Shown: positions 21,935 to 36,900 of the stretch, one piece after another
Layout of the letters: every line of letters begins with the position of its first letter
Position numbering within the stretch: position 1 is the stretch's first letter
Assembly (NCBI GenBank): GCA_024305405.1
Contig: JAKNDB010000068.1
Coordinates: 2,666,501-2,730,500 of the forward strand
From: Dirofilaria immitis
Lineage: Eukaryota > Nematoda > Chromadorea > Rhabditida > Onchocercidae
DNA: 64,000 nt
Direction: 5' to 3'
Position numbers and translations under genes: made by a program
The notes under the pieces: generated by a model
Database searches by the model: none
Told to the model about the DNA's origin: nothing
The model's input: the letters and a program-made list of their open reading frames with translations, nothing else

Positions 21935-24900
21935 CTAAAAATTTCAAAATTAAATTTTCACAAATTATCATTTTAAAATAAAATAAAAAAAAATAAATCG
22001 ATAATTAACGCTGCTCAGATAGAATAAATTCGATCTAATAAATTATAATTAAATTTTATAAAATTTTAATTGAAAAGAATTTAATTTTTATTAAAATTTT
22101 TAATACTTTTTCATTATTAATTATATAATTCGTTTCAAATTTTTCACTTTTCATTGCTTCTATTATTAGCAAAATTTGATAAAATATAAAATTAATTAAA
22201 ATTTATTTTTTTAACCGAAAGAAAAATACTTTAATAATTAATAAATTAATCGATAGATTAAGAAAGAAGAGAAAAACAATACTTATTATTAATTATAATG
22301 TATAACTTATATTCCAATAATCATAATTATTCTGATTATTTAGAAATTATGCAAAAATTTTAATTAAGGAAAATGGAAATATATGATATGATAAAAAAAA
22401 AAAAGATAATTTGATCTAAAATAATTCATTAAAATATTGTTTATCTTAAAGGCTTATTATACTGTATTAAAAGATGATAGAAGTATTATATTTTAAAATT
22501 TAAAAATTCTATTTTAATGAATTAATCAATATCATAAATATTATAATATATAATACTCAAACTTATTCCACTTATTTCAAATTCCAAAATTTAATTTAAA
22601 TTAATAGAAATGTTCGATGAATTGATATTATTATGAAAAGTTTTGCCATCCATCCATCTGTAACACTTCTTTCCCACAAAGTAAATATAATTCTAGAAAT
22701 TTTAGTTCGAGAAATATATCAGATTAGGAGAGCTGTTAGTGTGCTTAAAATGATCAATAAAAAGATAATCAAATTCCTAGGGGAAAAAAAAATCAAACCA
22801 ATAAAATAAAATAATAAAATTGTACGGCTTAAAATATTGATCCGTTGAATTTGATTACATAGCTTTTATCTATTTAATCATCTATATAATTATCATTACA
22901 TAAATATTGATAATTTATTCAAAAATTTTATCGATTATTCGTATCAGAATTCATTTGAATATTTAATTTAGGAAGCATAAGTGAAAAAAAAACTATGCTA
23001 GAAATTTTCGGAAATTTTTTTCTTTTATCATACTTCTCTTCCCAACAATAATATTACAAAATTAATTTACTTATTTAATTAATTAAATAACTCATTCGTT
23101 GTTAATTATTATTCCATCTATGAGTGATGGAAATTAAAAGAAAAAAAAGTAAATTTGAATAGTTTCAAAAATATAAATTAATAAATTTAAGTAATTTCAC
23201 TTAGTTTCATTTTAAGTAATAAAAATAAGTAAATTCGAATAATTCAATAAATATGCAACAAATAAACAAATAAATTAGAATTATTGATAATCTATTATGT
23301 CAATCAATTGAAGAGAATAAAAAATAAAAATAAACAAATCGAAGCGATTGAAATGGGATATTTCATTTTTGCTATCAAAGGAATTAATAAATTGAAATGA
23401 AACGATTTTGTTATTTGTCGTATCAGAAAAAAAGCCATCATCATCATCATCGTTATCATTATCATCGTCACCATCATTATCATCATCATCAGCAACAGCA
23501 GCAGTAGCATCATCATCATCATTATCATCATCATCATCCCATCATATCATTATATCATAACACATCACACATATGTGTATGTATGTATGTATATATTTAT
23601 CATGAAAAATGGGAAAAGATTCAACGATGAATCATTCATTTCATATTGAATGCTTTTCAACAAAAAAAAATTTTTTTTTTTTATAACTAAAATTGATAAA
23701 ACTTTTGTACAATTCATATGAAACAATTTCTATGCCAAAAAAGACATTCAAAATGATTTCGTTTTCTTTTAAAATATAATTAAAAAAAAAAAAAAGTGTG
23801 TTGCTATTATTTATGCGATAGAATAAAAATAAGCTTTCAAAGATTAACATTTTTGTTATTAGTTAATGTTACGATATTTTAATTACAGTATGATGAAATT
23901 TAAATATTTCATTTTTAAAAAATAAGCATATTACGATATACTAAATTACGGTATGATGAAATTGAAATATTTTTCATTTCTATCGTTTTTACAGTCTATC
24001 GTTTTTTTTCTTTTTATGCAGCAAAATAAAATTATGCTTACAGAGATTAGCATTTTAATCTTATCAAAAAAGATACAGATATTGTAATTATGATATGATA
24101 AAAATTTGAGTATTTTATTTTTAAAAACAATAATACATCTTCTAGCATTCCGAATTTATTATATTCGTTAACAAATTTAAATATTTCATTCGAAAATACA
24201 ACATTCAACTTTCTTCATAATATGATAAATATTATGAAGAAGTAGAATTGAATCAGGAAAGAAATTTTCGATATTTGCCTTAAGATATTTGCATTGATTA
24301 AATAATCGATTAAATTAATTGTAAATGAAATAATGTATCGATTTAAAAATTTTCTAAAAATTTTCATCCTATTATCAAGCAATTCATCTTATCATTGAAC
24401 AATTCATTCTATCATTAAGCAATTCATCCTATCCTTAAGCAATTCATCCTATCCTTAAGCAATTCATCCTATCATTAGGCAATTCATCCTATTCATCATC
24501 TAAGCAATTCATCCTATCCTTAAGCAATTCATCCTATCATTAAGCAATTCATCCTATCATTAAGCAATTCATCCTATCATTAAGCAATTCATCCTATCAT
24601 TAAGCAATTCATCCTATCATTAAGCAATTCATCCTATCATTAAGCAATTCATCCTACTGTTGGGTAATTCATCCTATCATTAAATAATAAAAGAAATGAA
24701 TTAAATGAAAGGAATAATTTTTACTTAAATAATAAATCAAAAAAGAAAAAAGTAATTGAAAAATATTTTATCCAAAAAGAAAAAAAAGTTTTCATTTTTA
24801 TTTCCTTTTATATAATAAAATTTATAGTCTAATGAATCAATACAATCGAATGATTATTATCATTCCATGTTGCCTTGCCTTGTATTAAAATTGAAATTTT

Positions 24901-27900
24901 TCGTTTCCCTTCTTTTGATAAAAAAAACATCATCTAGAGTGATGATAATCAAAGAATAGCTTCAATGAAACTTTTTCCTTTCTTTTTCCCTCTTCTCTCT
25001 TTCTTTTTGCATTCCATATTCTTCTAACATTTATTTCTTTTCTCATCGATGACGATAAGATTAAAATTTGCAAATTTGACTATTTGATAATGAAAAAGGA
25101 AGAGAGATAGAAAGAGGGAAGAGATAGTAAAAGAAAAATTTAATCAAAAATGAAAAGAAAAAGTATTTTCTCATGAGAAAATCGGATATTGAAATATATG
25201 AGCACATCATTTTTCCTAGTAAAAGGAAAATATTGTAAAATGGTCATGAGGAGGAAGAGGAGAAGGAGGATGAGGAGGAGGAAGAGGAGGAAGAGGAGGA
25301 AGAGGAGCAAAGGAGGAGGAAGAGGAAAAGAGGAGGATGAGGAAGAGGAAAAGAGGAGGATGAGGAAGAGGAAAAGAGGAGGATGAGGAAGAGGATGAGA
25401 GGAAAGATGAGGAGGAAGGAGAGGAGGAGGATGAGGAGGAAAAGGAGGAGGAAGAGGATGAGAGGAAGGATGAGGAGGAAAAGGAGGAGGAGGTGGATGG
25501 AGAAGAAAGAAGAGGATGGGAAGGGGAAGGAGGATGAGGAGGAAAAGGAGGAGGAGGTGGAGGAGGAGGAAGTGGAGGAGGGAGAGGAAGGAGAGGAGAA
25601 TGAGAAGGGGTAGAGGAGGAGAAAGAGGATGAGGGGTGGAGGAGGAGAAGGAAACGCGGAGGAGGAAGAGAAGGATTAAATAAATATTTCTATGATTATC
25701 TTCAAAAGTTCAAATTCGATGCTACAATTTTAGAACGATAAATTGATGAATGAAAGTTTATGAATTGCAAACAAACTTAAAAATAAATTGATAACTTTTA
25801 AAAGGAAAAAAAAATCGCATCAATTCATGGAACCAAAAAACAAAATAATCGCAATAATTTTGGTAGAATCATGATAAAAGTGTTTATGATCTTAGGAAAA
25901 TTATAATAGAAATATTTATAATTTTGTTGATACAAGGCTAGTGAAATAATCGTAATTTTAATAGAATCATGATAGAAGTAATCATAATTTTGGCAAAATG
26001 GGATGGAAATAATCATAATTATATCAATCTATCAATGAAATTCATTATCTCAATGATTTATTATTAATTTAGTTATTGATTTAAACATTTTGAATATTTT
26101 ACATAAAATTCCTTCTAATCATTTAACGGTTCATCGAGCTTCTCATTCTTTCATTGACAATAAAAATTGAAATAAATTTTTTAGGACGAATGGCTTTTTT
26201 TTGGTCATTTCTTCTTTTTTTTTTTTGCTCATTCAAATATTCGAATATTGCAGTAGGAATTATTAAATTGATATAAAATTTGATTTTATAAAATTCAAAT
26301 ATGATTATACTTCCATATGGCTTACTTTTAATTGCTAAAAAAAAAAATATAAATTTGGTAAAAATTTGATTTGCAGAAATGAAATTTAGTAATTATATTT
26401 CGATATGAATTATTTCTAATTATTTAATATTTTATTCATTTAAAATAAATGAAAAAAAAATGTATTTATCGTTGTAAATTTTTATTTTATTTTTGAATAA
26501 TTAAATAATTTATATATTCGAATTAATACAAATAAAAATAAATTTTAAATTAAATCAAAAAAAGCAAAAATGGAATTAATTTAAAATTGAAAAAAAAAAT
26601 TTATTTCTTTTAAAGAAATAAAAAATAAAATATTATTATTTCATCATTAATTGATCAAATATTAGCAAAAATTTATTCGTTACGATAGTATTTGAGTAAT
26701 TGAGTAAATAAAAGATTTTCCGCTTATATTTGATTAAATATTTGCTTCCTTCAAAATGCTCACAATACTTCATATAAGTGCTTTGTTTATGTTTTTTTTT
26801 CATTTAAATTTTTTTATTATTATAAATTAAAAATAAATGTAATAATTATTTTTAAATTTTTAATTTAAGTAAATAAAATTATTGATTTTTAGATAATTAT
26901 TATTTTTAAAAATAATAATTATACTTATTTCGTTTCATTATATTAAATTATTCACGGCTATTTGTTGCATATAAATAGATTATATCGTAATTTAATTAAA
27001 ATAATTTAAAAATTAATAATACCTTAATTGATGGAGAGGTTGCAGCAGGTATTGTTGCTGATACTTGTGCTGTTTTTGGTTGTGTTATCATATCTGATCG
27101 TTCCTTTGAACTCTATAAATATCATTTTCTTATCACTTAATAATAGTATTTTCATTTTTACTGAAATATTTCAATTTTTTGTTTTGATAAAAATAATTAT
27201 TTCAATAGCAACAAATTGATAATTGATAAAATTATGCTTATTTAATTATTTATCAGCCAAACAATGATAAATTTATAATATGTATATTCTGATATGCATT
27301 TGATATGATAATTAATTCTTCGTTTTTTTTTCAAATATTCCAACAATATGCAGAATGGTATTTCTAAATATAATTAAGAATTAATATATTTATTAGTTAA
27401 ATAAATAAGAATTAATTTTAATGGAAATCGATATTAAACTATGATAAATTATTATCAATCAATGTGATATGCTTGCATCAATAAATATTTGATATAATAA
27501 TTAATTTATTTTTCTTTTAAAACTTTTTCAAATATTTCAAATGTATGTAAAATAGCATTTCAATAGGAAATTAAATACGACGAAGAATTAATATATTTTA
27601 TTTAAAATTAAATAAATAAGAATTAGTTTTGGAATTTACTGAAATTAAAATTTGAAAATAATAATTTAAAATTCCATTCTAAATTACAACTAAACATTTT
27701 AGAATAGTTCATTTGATGCTTTGTATAGAAATTTTGTAAAACTAATTTATCGAATCAATAATTTTATAATAAACAAAAAAGTTGGTGATAATGAATAATT
27801 GAAATTTCGAACATATTTAAATAAAGCATCTGATAAAATAATTATATTTTTATAAAAAAATTTTTGCATCAATTTTAGAGAATAAAAGAAACTTAATTTA

Positions 27901-30900
27901 ATAATAAATAAAGTTGGAAGAATTAAATTTCAAAATTTACAAATCAAACTTTTAATTTATTATGTATTAATTACTGTTAAAAAATTTATCATAGTGAAAC
28001 ACTAGTAATCGTGTTAATTTAAGAAAAAATTCGGATGATTTTGTGAGACGTTAGGCAAGAAGAAGAAGATTTATCAGATGATAACGATCCTTTGATAAGT
28101 GATATGAAATATTCTAACTTTTCAAAATAATCATAAAATTAGAGACAAAAAAACTATTGAAAAGAAATGAAGTGAAGAAACCGAATAATTTATGTCTGAT
28201 CGAATGAGAAAAAATGATTAAAAGAAAAGCTGAAAAGCGAAGCAGCAGTGATAAGATGATGGTAAGCCCAAGTTTGAAGATTTTTTATTTGTTTATCAAG
28301 ATGATTATGATCTTGATAAGCTTCTACTGTCCTCATAAACCAACTATTGATAAAGCAACATATAAACTGATGAATAATATGAGCAGTCTTTAAACTATAA
28401 AATATTTTTATGAATAATAAGTAATTTAATTATTATGAATTTAAGTAATTTAATTAATTATGTATCTGGTTACTTATCATGAATTTAATTATGCAAGTGA
28501 AAAAATAATTGATTAAAATTTAAACAATTTAAGTTTAATTCGTTTATTCGATACAAATTATTTGTTTGCAAATTTTTATTATCATTTCTTATAAAATTTC
28601 TTATTTTCATTTCTTTCTTTTTTTTGATATATAAATTATTGAAAATTAGTATATTTACACATATATTGCATATTTTTATATTTTAATTAAATTTTATTAA
28701 AAATAAAAATTATTCAAATTTTGTAATTGAAAATTTCAAAAAAAATAATAAAAATTAAAATTTTTAATGAAATTATATATTCGTTTTTCTTTATTAAATT
28801 TAAGCATTCAATAATTTTTATAAAAATATAAATTTTTATTTTAAAAAATCATTTAAAATTAAATTATCCGTGAAGCAAAAGGTTTATGATAATCGAACAA
28901 ATTTTAAGTATTCGATAATTTTAAAAAATATAAATTTTTTATAAAATTCTTTTAAGCAGAATTATAATCAGTAAAGAATATAATAATTAATCATATAATG
29001 ATATAATAAATTAATCATATAATCAAAAAAATTAATCATATAATGATCTAATAAATTATAATTTTAAAATGATACAAATTTTTATAAAAATTATTTATAC
29101 CAATCAAATATCTTTTAAACAAAATTAAATTATCATTAAGATCGAAGTATAATGATATGATAAAATTAAAATTTAAAAATGATATAAATTTTTTTCATAT
29201 AAAATATCCTCTAAACAGAATTATCATCATATGAGAAATAATATAATGACCTGATAATAGCGAATTCGTCGCGTATACATCATTTCTCAAAAATGCGATA
29301 TGAAAATGGCCGTATAATAAATAAATAGAATCGTTTTTGGGATTTGAAACGTTTGAAATAGTTTGAATAATAGGCTGAGATTGGGAAGAGGGGAAAAAAT
29401 TAGGGTATTTATATATACATATTGCATATATATATATATATACATGGATTAAATCATTTTTATTTCCATCAAAATTTTATTGTATCAGAAAAAAAGAAAA
29501 GTCAAAGTTCAATTATTTGATTGATAGACGTTGCATATTCAAATATTCGATTCTTTCAAACTTTTTTTTGAAAAATAATTTCCAATATTATCATTTGTAT
29601 TACTATTTATGCATCAATGATTTGATCGCTAAGAATTTTTTAATAATATTTTGCAAAAAAATCTCATTGCAAAATTTTCTCATATTTGTTGAGGAAAAAA
29701 AAAATTAAAACTTTTATTTAAATAAATATATTTGCTAATTGCAGTTGTGATAAAATAAATAATTTAATTTGATAATTAATTAACTACCGCCTATATTTAA
29801 TCAATTAATCAATTAGTTAATTAATATATAAGAATATACTAATGGAAATCATCCATAATTTTATCACTTTTATCAGTCTTCTATTGTTAATAAATCGTTG
29901 AAATATTTTTATTCTTTCAACTAAAGAAGAAATATTTTATTTGTTGTTTATCATTTTAATTTTAAAATACCCGTAAGCAATATGTATAGCTAAATTAATA
30001 ATTATTTTTGCTGATTAATTGATAAATATGAATTGATAAAATGAATGCAATTAAATTAGTATAAATCAATTTACTTATTAATTTTTACTTATTAATTGAT
30101 ATTTTCACTTATTAATTGATAAATATGAACTGATAAAATGAATGTAAATTTTTTACTTATTAATTGATATTTTTACTTATTAATTGATAAATATGAACTG
30201 ATAAAATGAATGTAATTAAATTAGTATAAATCAATTTGCGATAATTTAATAATTTTTGAAAAATTAAAAAGAAAAAAATGCAATCAGCAAAATTTTAAAA
30301 CTAATATGTAATGGATATATTTCGAATATTATAATCGAGAATTTTTCGATGTTTATATTAATACATGATTAACCTGGTTAATCTTTATATTCAAATTTCA
30401 ATTATCTTATTTTAGTACAAATTTCATAAGTAGTACATTTCTTTCTTTTTTATTTTTTAGATTTAATTTTTAACTTCTATTAAGCGTAATAATAAATGTA
30501 TCGATAGATATATTAGCTGAGTAAACATTTGCAAGCTTTTTTAGATAACAAAATTCATATCCAACATATTGCCTTTTGTAAACAAACTTTTCTTCTCCTT
30601 TTTTTTTGTAAACATAAAAAAAAAGAAATTCATTCATCCTAAAATGTACATACCATTACATCATAGGAATTTATGTATGATCCATTTCAATTTATAATAA
30701 AAATATTTCGTCGTTTTCCTTTTTTTCATTGCTTTTTTTATCAGTAAAATAATTTTATTAAATTTCATTCTTTTATCAATTCATTTTTTAAAATAAATGT
30801 TATCAAATATAATCTAATACTTAAAAAGACTTCAATATTATAAAATATATTAAGTATTCAAGTAAAGAATTTTTATAAATTTATATCTTATTATTTAATG

Positions 30901-33900
30901 TAACATTTACAATATTAAGTTTTCAGATATTAAATCACTTCATAATAATCTAATCATAAATTTATACAGCATTATATGTATAGATGGAAATTATATTACA
31001 ATTAAATAGTTCTATTTTAAAAATAATAACAGTAATAATCATTTAAAGATAGTAAATGATATCTATCATTTTTGATATCATACATTAGGTACTTCTGATG
31101 ATAATGATGATATTTCTGGAATATCAAAATAAAAAAAAATGATAAATAATCAATTATTATTTTACCTTTTGGTTCCATCCCATATCGTTCTATAAGTATA
31201 AGTATCATCATAAGTTGATAATACGTGTTTTTCATCGGACTTTCGTTGTTTTTCTTCCTTAAAAAATATTAAATCAAATTTAGGAAATAATATTTTCATT
31301 TTTTTAAGTTCTAAAATTCATTTAATAAATTTATATTTAATGAATTTATATTCGAAATTAAATTTTTATTTAATAAATTGATACCTAATGGATTTATATT
31401 CGAAATTAAACTTTTATTTAATAAATTGATACTTGGTGAATTTATATTCGAAATTAAATTTTTATTTAATAAATTGATACTTAGTGAATTTATATTCGAA
31501 ATTAAATTTTTATTTAATAAATTGATACTTAGTGAATTTATATTCGAAATTAAATTTTTATTTAATAAATTGATACCTAGTGAATCTATATTCGAAATTA
31601 AATTTTTATTTAATAAATTGATACATAATGAATTTATATTTAAAACAAACTTCCTCTTCTTTCTTTTTATCTTCATCATGACGCGTTGATTTTACTATTG
31701 CCCAAACTGGTGAATGTTGATGAATATTTTCTCGTTGCTAAAATTTATACATATTTGAATTGCATTAATTTTATTATTAAATTCCAATATATATTTAAAT
31801 ATGAAATAATTCATCATTAATTGTATTAATTTTAACTATTAAATAATAGTCGAAATCAAATAAATACCATTCAATTAATAATTCAACACTGAGATTAGTC
31901 TTTTTCCAAAAAAAAAAAAAAGTAATCAATTAATCAATAATTGATAAATTAAAGAAATTATTACTTACAGCAATTTCTTCATCAAGTTCACGTGTTTTTC
32001 CAGCGTTGATGGAATGGAATAAGATGCACTTTGACGTTTTGTATCCCATGTTTCAGAAGTGTGCAATTTTCCATCTTGATCACGTTTTATCATAATTGTT
32101 GAGGATGGTACGGAATCAGTGATATTGGTCGTTGGTTTTTCATCATAGATCACAATATCGTGACTTTGTGCTGGTATATCATGATGTCGCATTTCTGTAC
32201 TGCTCCATGATTCGCGAATCATTCCTCCTGTTGATAATTTTGGTGGTGTTATAGGGGCAGGCGGAAAATGCTTTGTATCATATTGCCATGCACCTTTGGA
32301 AGTCGACGATGACCATACTTCTGTTTTCGTCTCTTCAGTCCATTGTCGTCGATGTGGCATTGAATCTTGCACAAACTAAAAAAAAAAAGAAAAAATATTC
32401 CTAACAGAATCTCAATCTTGATTTATGATAAGTTTAAAAGCGATAACTAAATTTTCTATTTAAATACATATATATGGGGATAAATTTGATTGATTGATTG
32501 ATTGATAAATTAAACTATCTATTGATATACTATCAATAATCTCTGTAATCCCTGCTTCACTCCTTATCAATCATTATATCATATTTTTTAAATTTTTATT
32601 TAAATTATTAAAAATAATTTGATTAAAAAATTTTTCAAAATTTTACATTTTATCAAAATTATTATTAAACTAAGGAAGAAAAGATAATTCATACCTTTTC
32701 ATGTAATGTATGCTCAATTGGCTTTTCACCTGTTCGACGACTAATTTTTTGCGAATCATATTCATAAACGGTAATCTAAAAGTTTGTTTAGCTGTTATAA
32801 ATGATTATTTATTCGTTATAAAATAGTATAATAAATAAATTGAAAAGTTTGAAAAGGCGAAAAAAAAATTTTTTTTATTTTTTTATTTTTAATTTTTCAA
32901 AATTATTAATTTCTTATTTTCTTTTTTTGAGTTTTAAAATATTTTATTCAAATTTATTACCATTTTATAAGATATAACAATCATAGAAAGTTTTATTTTG
33001 TAAAATTTATGTATATATGTTTACAATTTTAAAGCAAAAACTTTTTGTTATCAATTTGAATTATTTGGTATTAATTTAATTAGCATATTGCCAAAATGGA
33101 ATGATGAAAATGTTAAAGAGAGCAATCAATTGATAAAACGATAAACAAAACTAATACGATTTGATTAAAAAGCTAACAAATATTAAAATCTAAAACATCA
33201 AAGAACCCAATCATCTAAATAATAAATAAATAGAAAATAGTAATAATTGATACTTTCCAAAAAAAAAAAAAAAACTTAATAAAAAAATAAGTTAATTATT
33301 TACTTCTTCCGTTTGATGTATAGGTGAGATGAGTTTTGTTTCAGATGATGATGTATCCATGTAACTTTCATCTTGCTTCTAAAAAATAAACCTTATTTTC
33401 TTTCACAATTGTATTTCAAATTTTCCTCAAATATATCAAAATGACTTATCATCGAATAAACAATTAAAATTGAACAAAAAGAATTGTAAAATAATAAATA
33501 AATTGATTAATTAATTAAGCTATTCTCAATAAGTAAATATAAATTTTTGAAACAAAAAAGTTGAAAAATTTCTGATAATTTCATATTAAATTACTTATAT
33601 TTGGCAAAAAAAATTTTTCAATTAACATTAAATTTTGCTTTAAAATTAATTCAAATTTTAAGTTTTCTTTTTAAGTTCCAATATGGAAATTTTTTACAAC
33701 AATTTTGATATTTTTAATTAGAATTGGAATTTTTTTATGAAAAATATAAATTATATGTTGAAAAGGAAAACAAAAAATATTTAATTTCAAATTTTTATCG
33801 AACGAAAATTTTTCATTTTCTTTCGTTTTTTTGGAGAAAAAAGAAAGAAAAATAATTGATTGCTTTTTTGTTTATTATTTATAAAATTTTTAATTATTTA

Positions 33901-36900
33901 TTAAATAATAATCAAATAGAATAATTATTAAATTAATCTAATTTAAATATATAAATAACATAATACATAAATAAATAACGTAATAAATTAGATTAATTGT
34001 AAATAAATAACATAAATATGTAGCAAACAGTAATTAAATTAATTCCAAGTTTTTGGTTTTTAAAATAAAAGAAAAATAAATTACTCAATTATTCCAATTT
34101 CTATTTTAATTCAAATAAATTGATTTCCAATATTTACAAATTCATTTTTATTTTTTAATTTGACTAAATTAACTCGTAAATTTTAATTTATTTCTCTTTT
34201 ACCTCTTTATTCAATCCAATATTCAATACTATTTCGAATATTTTTCAACCTTTTCTCTAATTATTAATAAAATTTTTTTTAATCGGAAATTAATTTATAT
34301 ATAAATTAAAAATAATTTAATTTAATTTGTAATTTATTATTTGATTCTATTTATTCTTTAAAGGAAAAAAATAAAATAAACAAAAATACAATAAACAGAA
34401 TTTTAATTTAACGTAAAAATTATTCTTTCAGTAAATAAATAAGTAATTAATTTTGAATTAAATTAAGTCTATTAGTTTTTTTGATAAATAATTTAAAAAA
34501 TTGATAAATATTTAGAAGATTATATCGATTGTAATTAAGTAACAATGCTGTAAAAAAAATCATAATGTTAAAGTATGGCAATATTGATTGATTTGTTTTT
34601 TCATTTTTATCAAATGTTTATTTCGTTCAAATCTCATACTAAATATTTGATATTAGCATAAAAGTTCAACGATGTCGCCAAACATTTGATTTATATTTAG
34701 CTAAAGCATACTCTTTCAAAGCCATGTTGTAAAGATGAACTATCCTGTGGTTCACTCCCGAATTTTCTATCATCAATAACTTCATAATCAATCTTTCTGT
34801 ATATTGCACCGGTTGGTGTTGTCTTAAATTCAGCTGTTGGCATTAATTGCGGTAATTCTTTTGGTTTTGGACCACCCTGAAATACAAACAAAATTCAATG
34901 TTTTTTCCCAAAAAAAAATCAAAAATATTACTTATCGATATATTTATTCTAAATATACCTATTCCACTGAAACATTAATTAAATCGCTTAATTATTTCAA
35001 ATTCACAATTTCCATTTTATCACTATCTGATATCATTTCAATACATAAATAATATTTTCTCTATTTTAAATTCACAATTTCCATTTTATCATTATCTGAT
35101 ATCATTTCAATACATAAATAATATTTTCTCTATTTTAAATTCACAATTTCCATTTTATCATTATCTGATATCATTTCAATACATAAATAATATTTTCTCT
35201 ATTTTAAATTCACAATTTCCATTTTATCATTATCTGATATCATTTCAATACATAAATAATATTTTCTCTATTTTAAATTCACAATTTCCATTTTATCATT
35301 ATCTGATATCATTTCAATACATAAATAATATCATAATTTCAATCATTTTATTTTAATCAATTCTCTAATATAAAAAAATTGCTGCATCGGTATTAATATT
35401 TTACTTAAAAATTCAAAAATTTCTTAAATATTCTGAAGTAAAAATCATCAAAAAATTAATTATTATTTTATGTAAAAATTCTTATTAAAAATTATATTAA
35501 TTAAAATTAAATTATTCAATTTTTATTAATCAAATATTTTTTAATTTAATTTTCAAATTCTAACAGTTTGATAAACAAACACACAACAACAACAATAACA
35601 ACAACAACAATAACAACAATAACAATAACAACAACAACAATATACTATATAATGATAATTTCTATTAATATAATATATGAAATAATCGATATTAAAAAAA
35701 AAGAAATCGATCTTTTTCAATGTTTATTTCTTTTTCCTTTTTAACAATTCATTGAAATGTCTAAGTTTATTTATTTCTGATTAGAAATAAATAAAAGTTT
35801 ATTTTCTCTCAAATAAATTGCATTTGATAGCGAAAAAAAAACTATCAAAGATGAAATTTGAGAAATTTATTTGAATAACTTTCTCAAATAACAAAATGAA
35901 ATATTTTGTGTATATAAATTGTAATTTTATGAGTAAAGTAAATATATTAAATGTTAATTCAATTTATTTTATAAAATTAATAGCTATAGGCTAATGTTAA
36001 TATTTTAATAATTATTCATTTCTTATTTTTAGTATAAATATATGATATGATAATTAACAGATAAATATATCATTTATTTTTTTCTTCAATTTATTTGATG
36101 ATTAATTTTTACAGGTATCAAAAAATTTTTTTGGTATTTTATAACTTCTCTTATTTGATAAACATAATTATCTAACTGATCTTATTTGATAAACATACTG
36201 TTAACTAAACATATTTGATATACATTTGATAAATAAATATCTAACTTATTTTATTTTATAAACAAAATTATCTAACTTATCTTATTTGATGAACAACTAT
36301 CTAACTTGTCTTATTTAATGAGCAAATTTTTAACTTGCCTTATTTGATCAGTAAAATTATCTAACTTGTCTTATTTGATCAGCAAAATTATCTAAATTTT
36401 CTTAATTGATATTCCTATAGCATTGCTTCCTCAATAATTTCAACAGTATTATAAATTAAGTTAAAAAGAAATTTGATAGCCTACTAAGTATATTAAATAT
36501 AATTAGACTATAACTATTCATAGTTATTGGATTTATAAATTATTTTCAAATTTAAATAATATAAATAAGTTGAAAGGTCAAATTAACAATAATCAATAGA
36601 ATATACTTATCGAACAATACTTTAACTGATTAATATACTATACAATCCTCAATATAATATTATTTACTCTTTAATTAATTAATTAAGTTGTTTATTTTGT
36701 TTATTACAATGCTAATAAATATATTGATTATTTAATTAATTAATTAGCCAATTGAATATATATAGAGATGAATGATTACTATATGTCAATTGTAAGTTTC
36801 AAGAAATATATATTTACAGGAGAATAATGAAGGTATCGGATCACCTGCTCCAGAGGAAAGCTCACATAAATATTATAATTTATGCTAATTAATCAATACT

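Larger units (their letters stand above)
21935..27022. other. Intron with microsatellites and purine tract
   Basis: About 5.1 kb between exons 12 and 13 of the Ser/Thr-rich gene. No further exon found; it contains the 20-bp array, the ATC tract and the long purine tract listed separately. Confidence 0.6.

Noticed and set aside
25189..25613. Two plus-strand Arg/Lys/Glu-rich open frames
   Set aside because: By-products of the purine tract; every frame of such a tract stays open.
31378..31689. Plus-strand 103-codon repetitive frame
   Set aside because: Shadow of the 48-bp tandem repeat and of exon 10 on the other strand.
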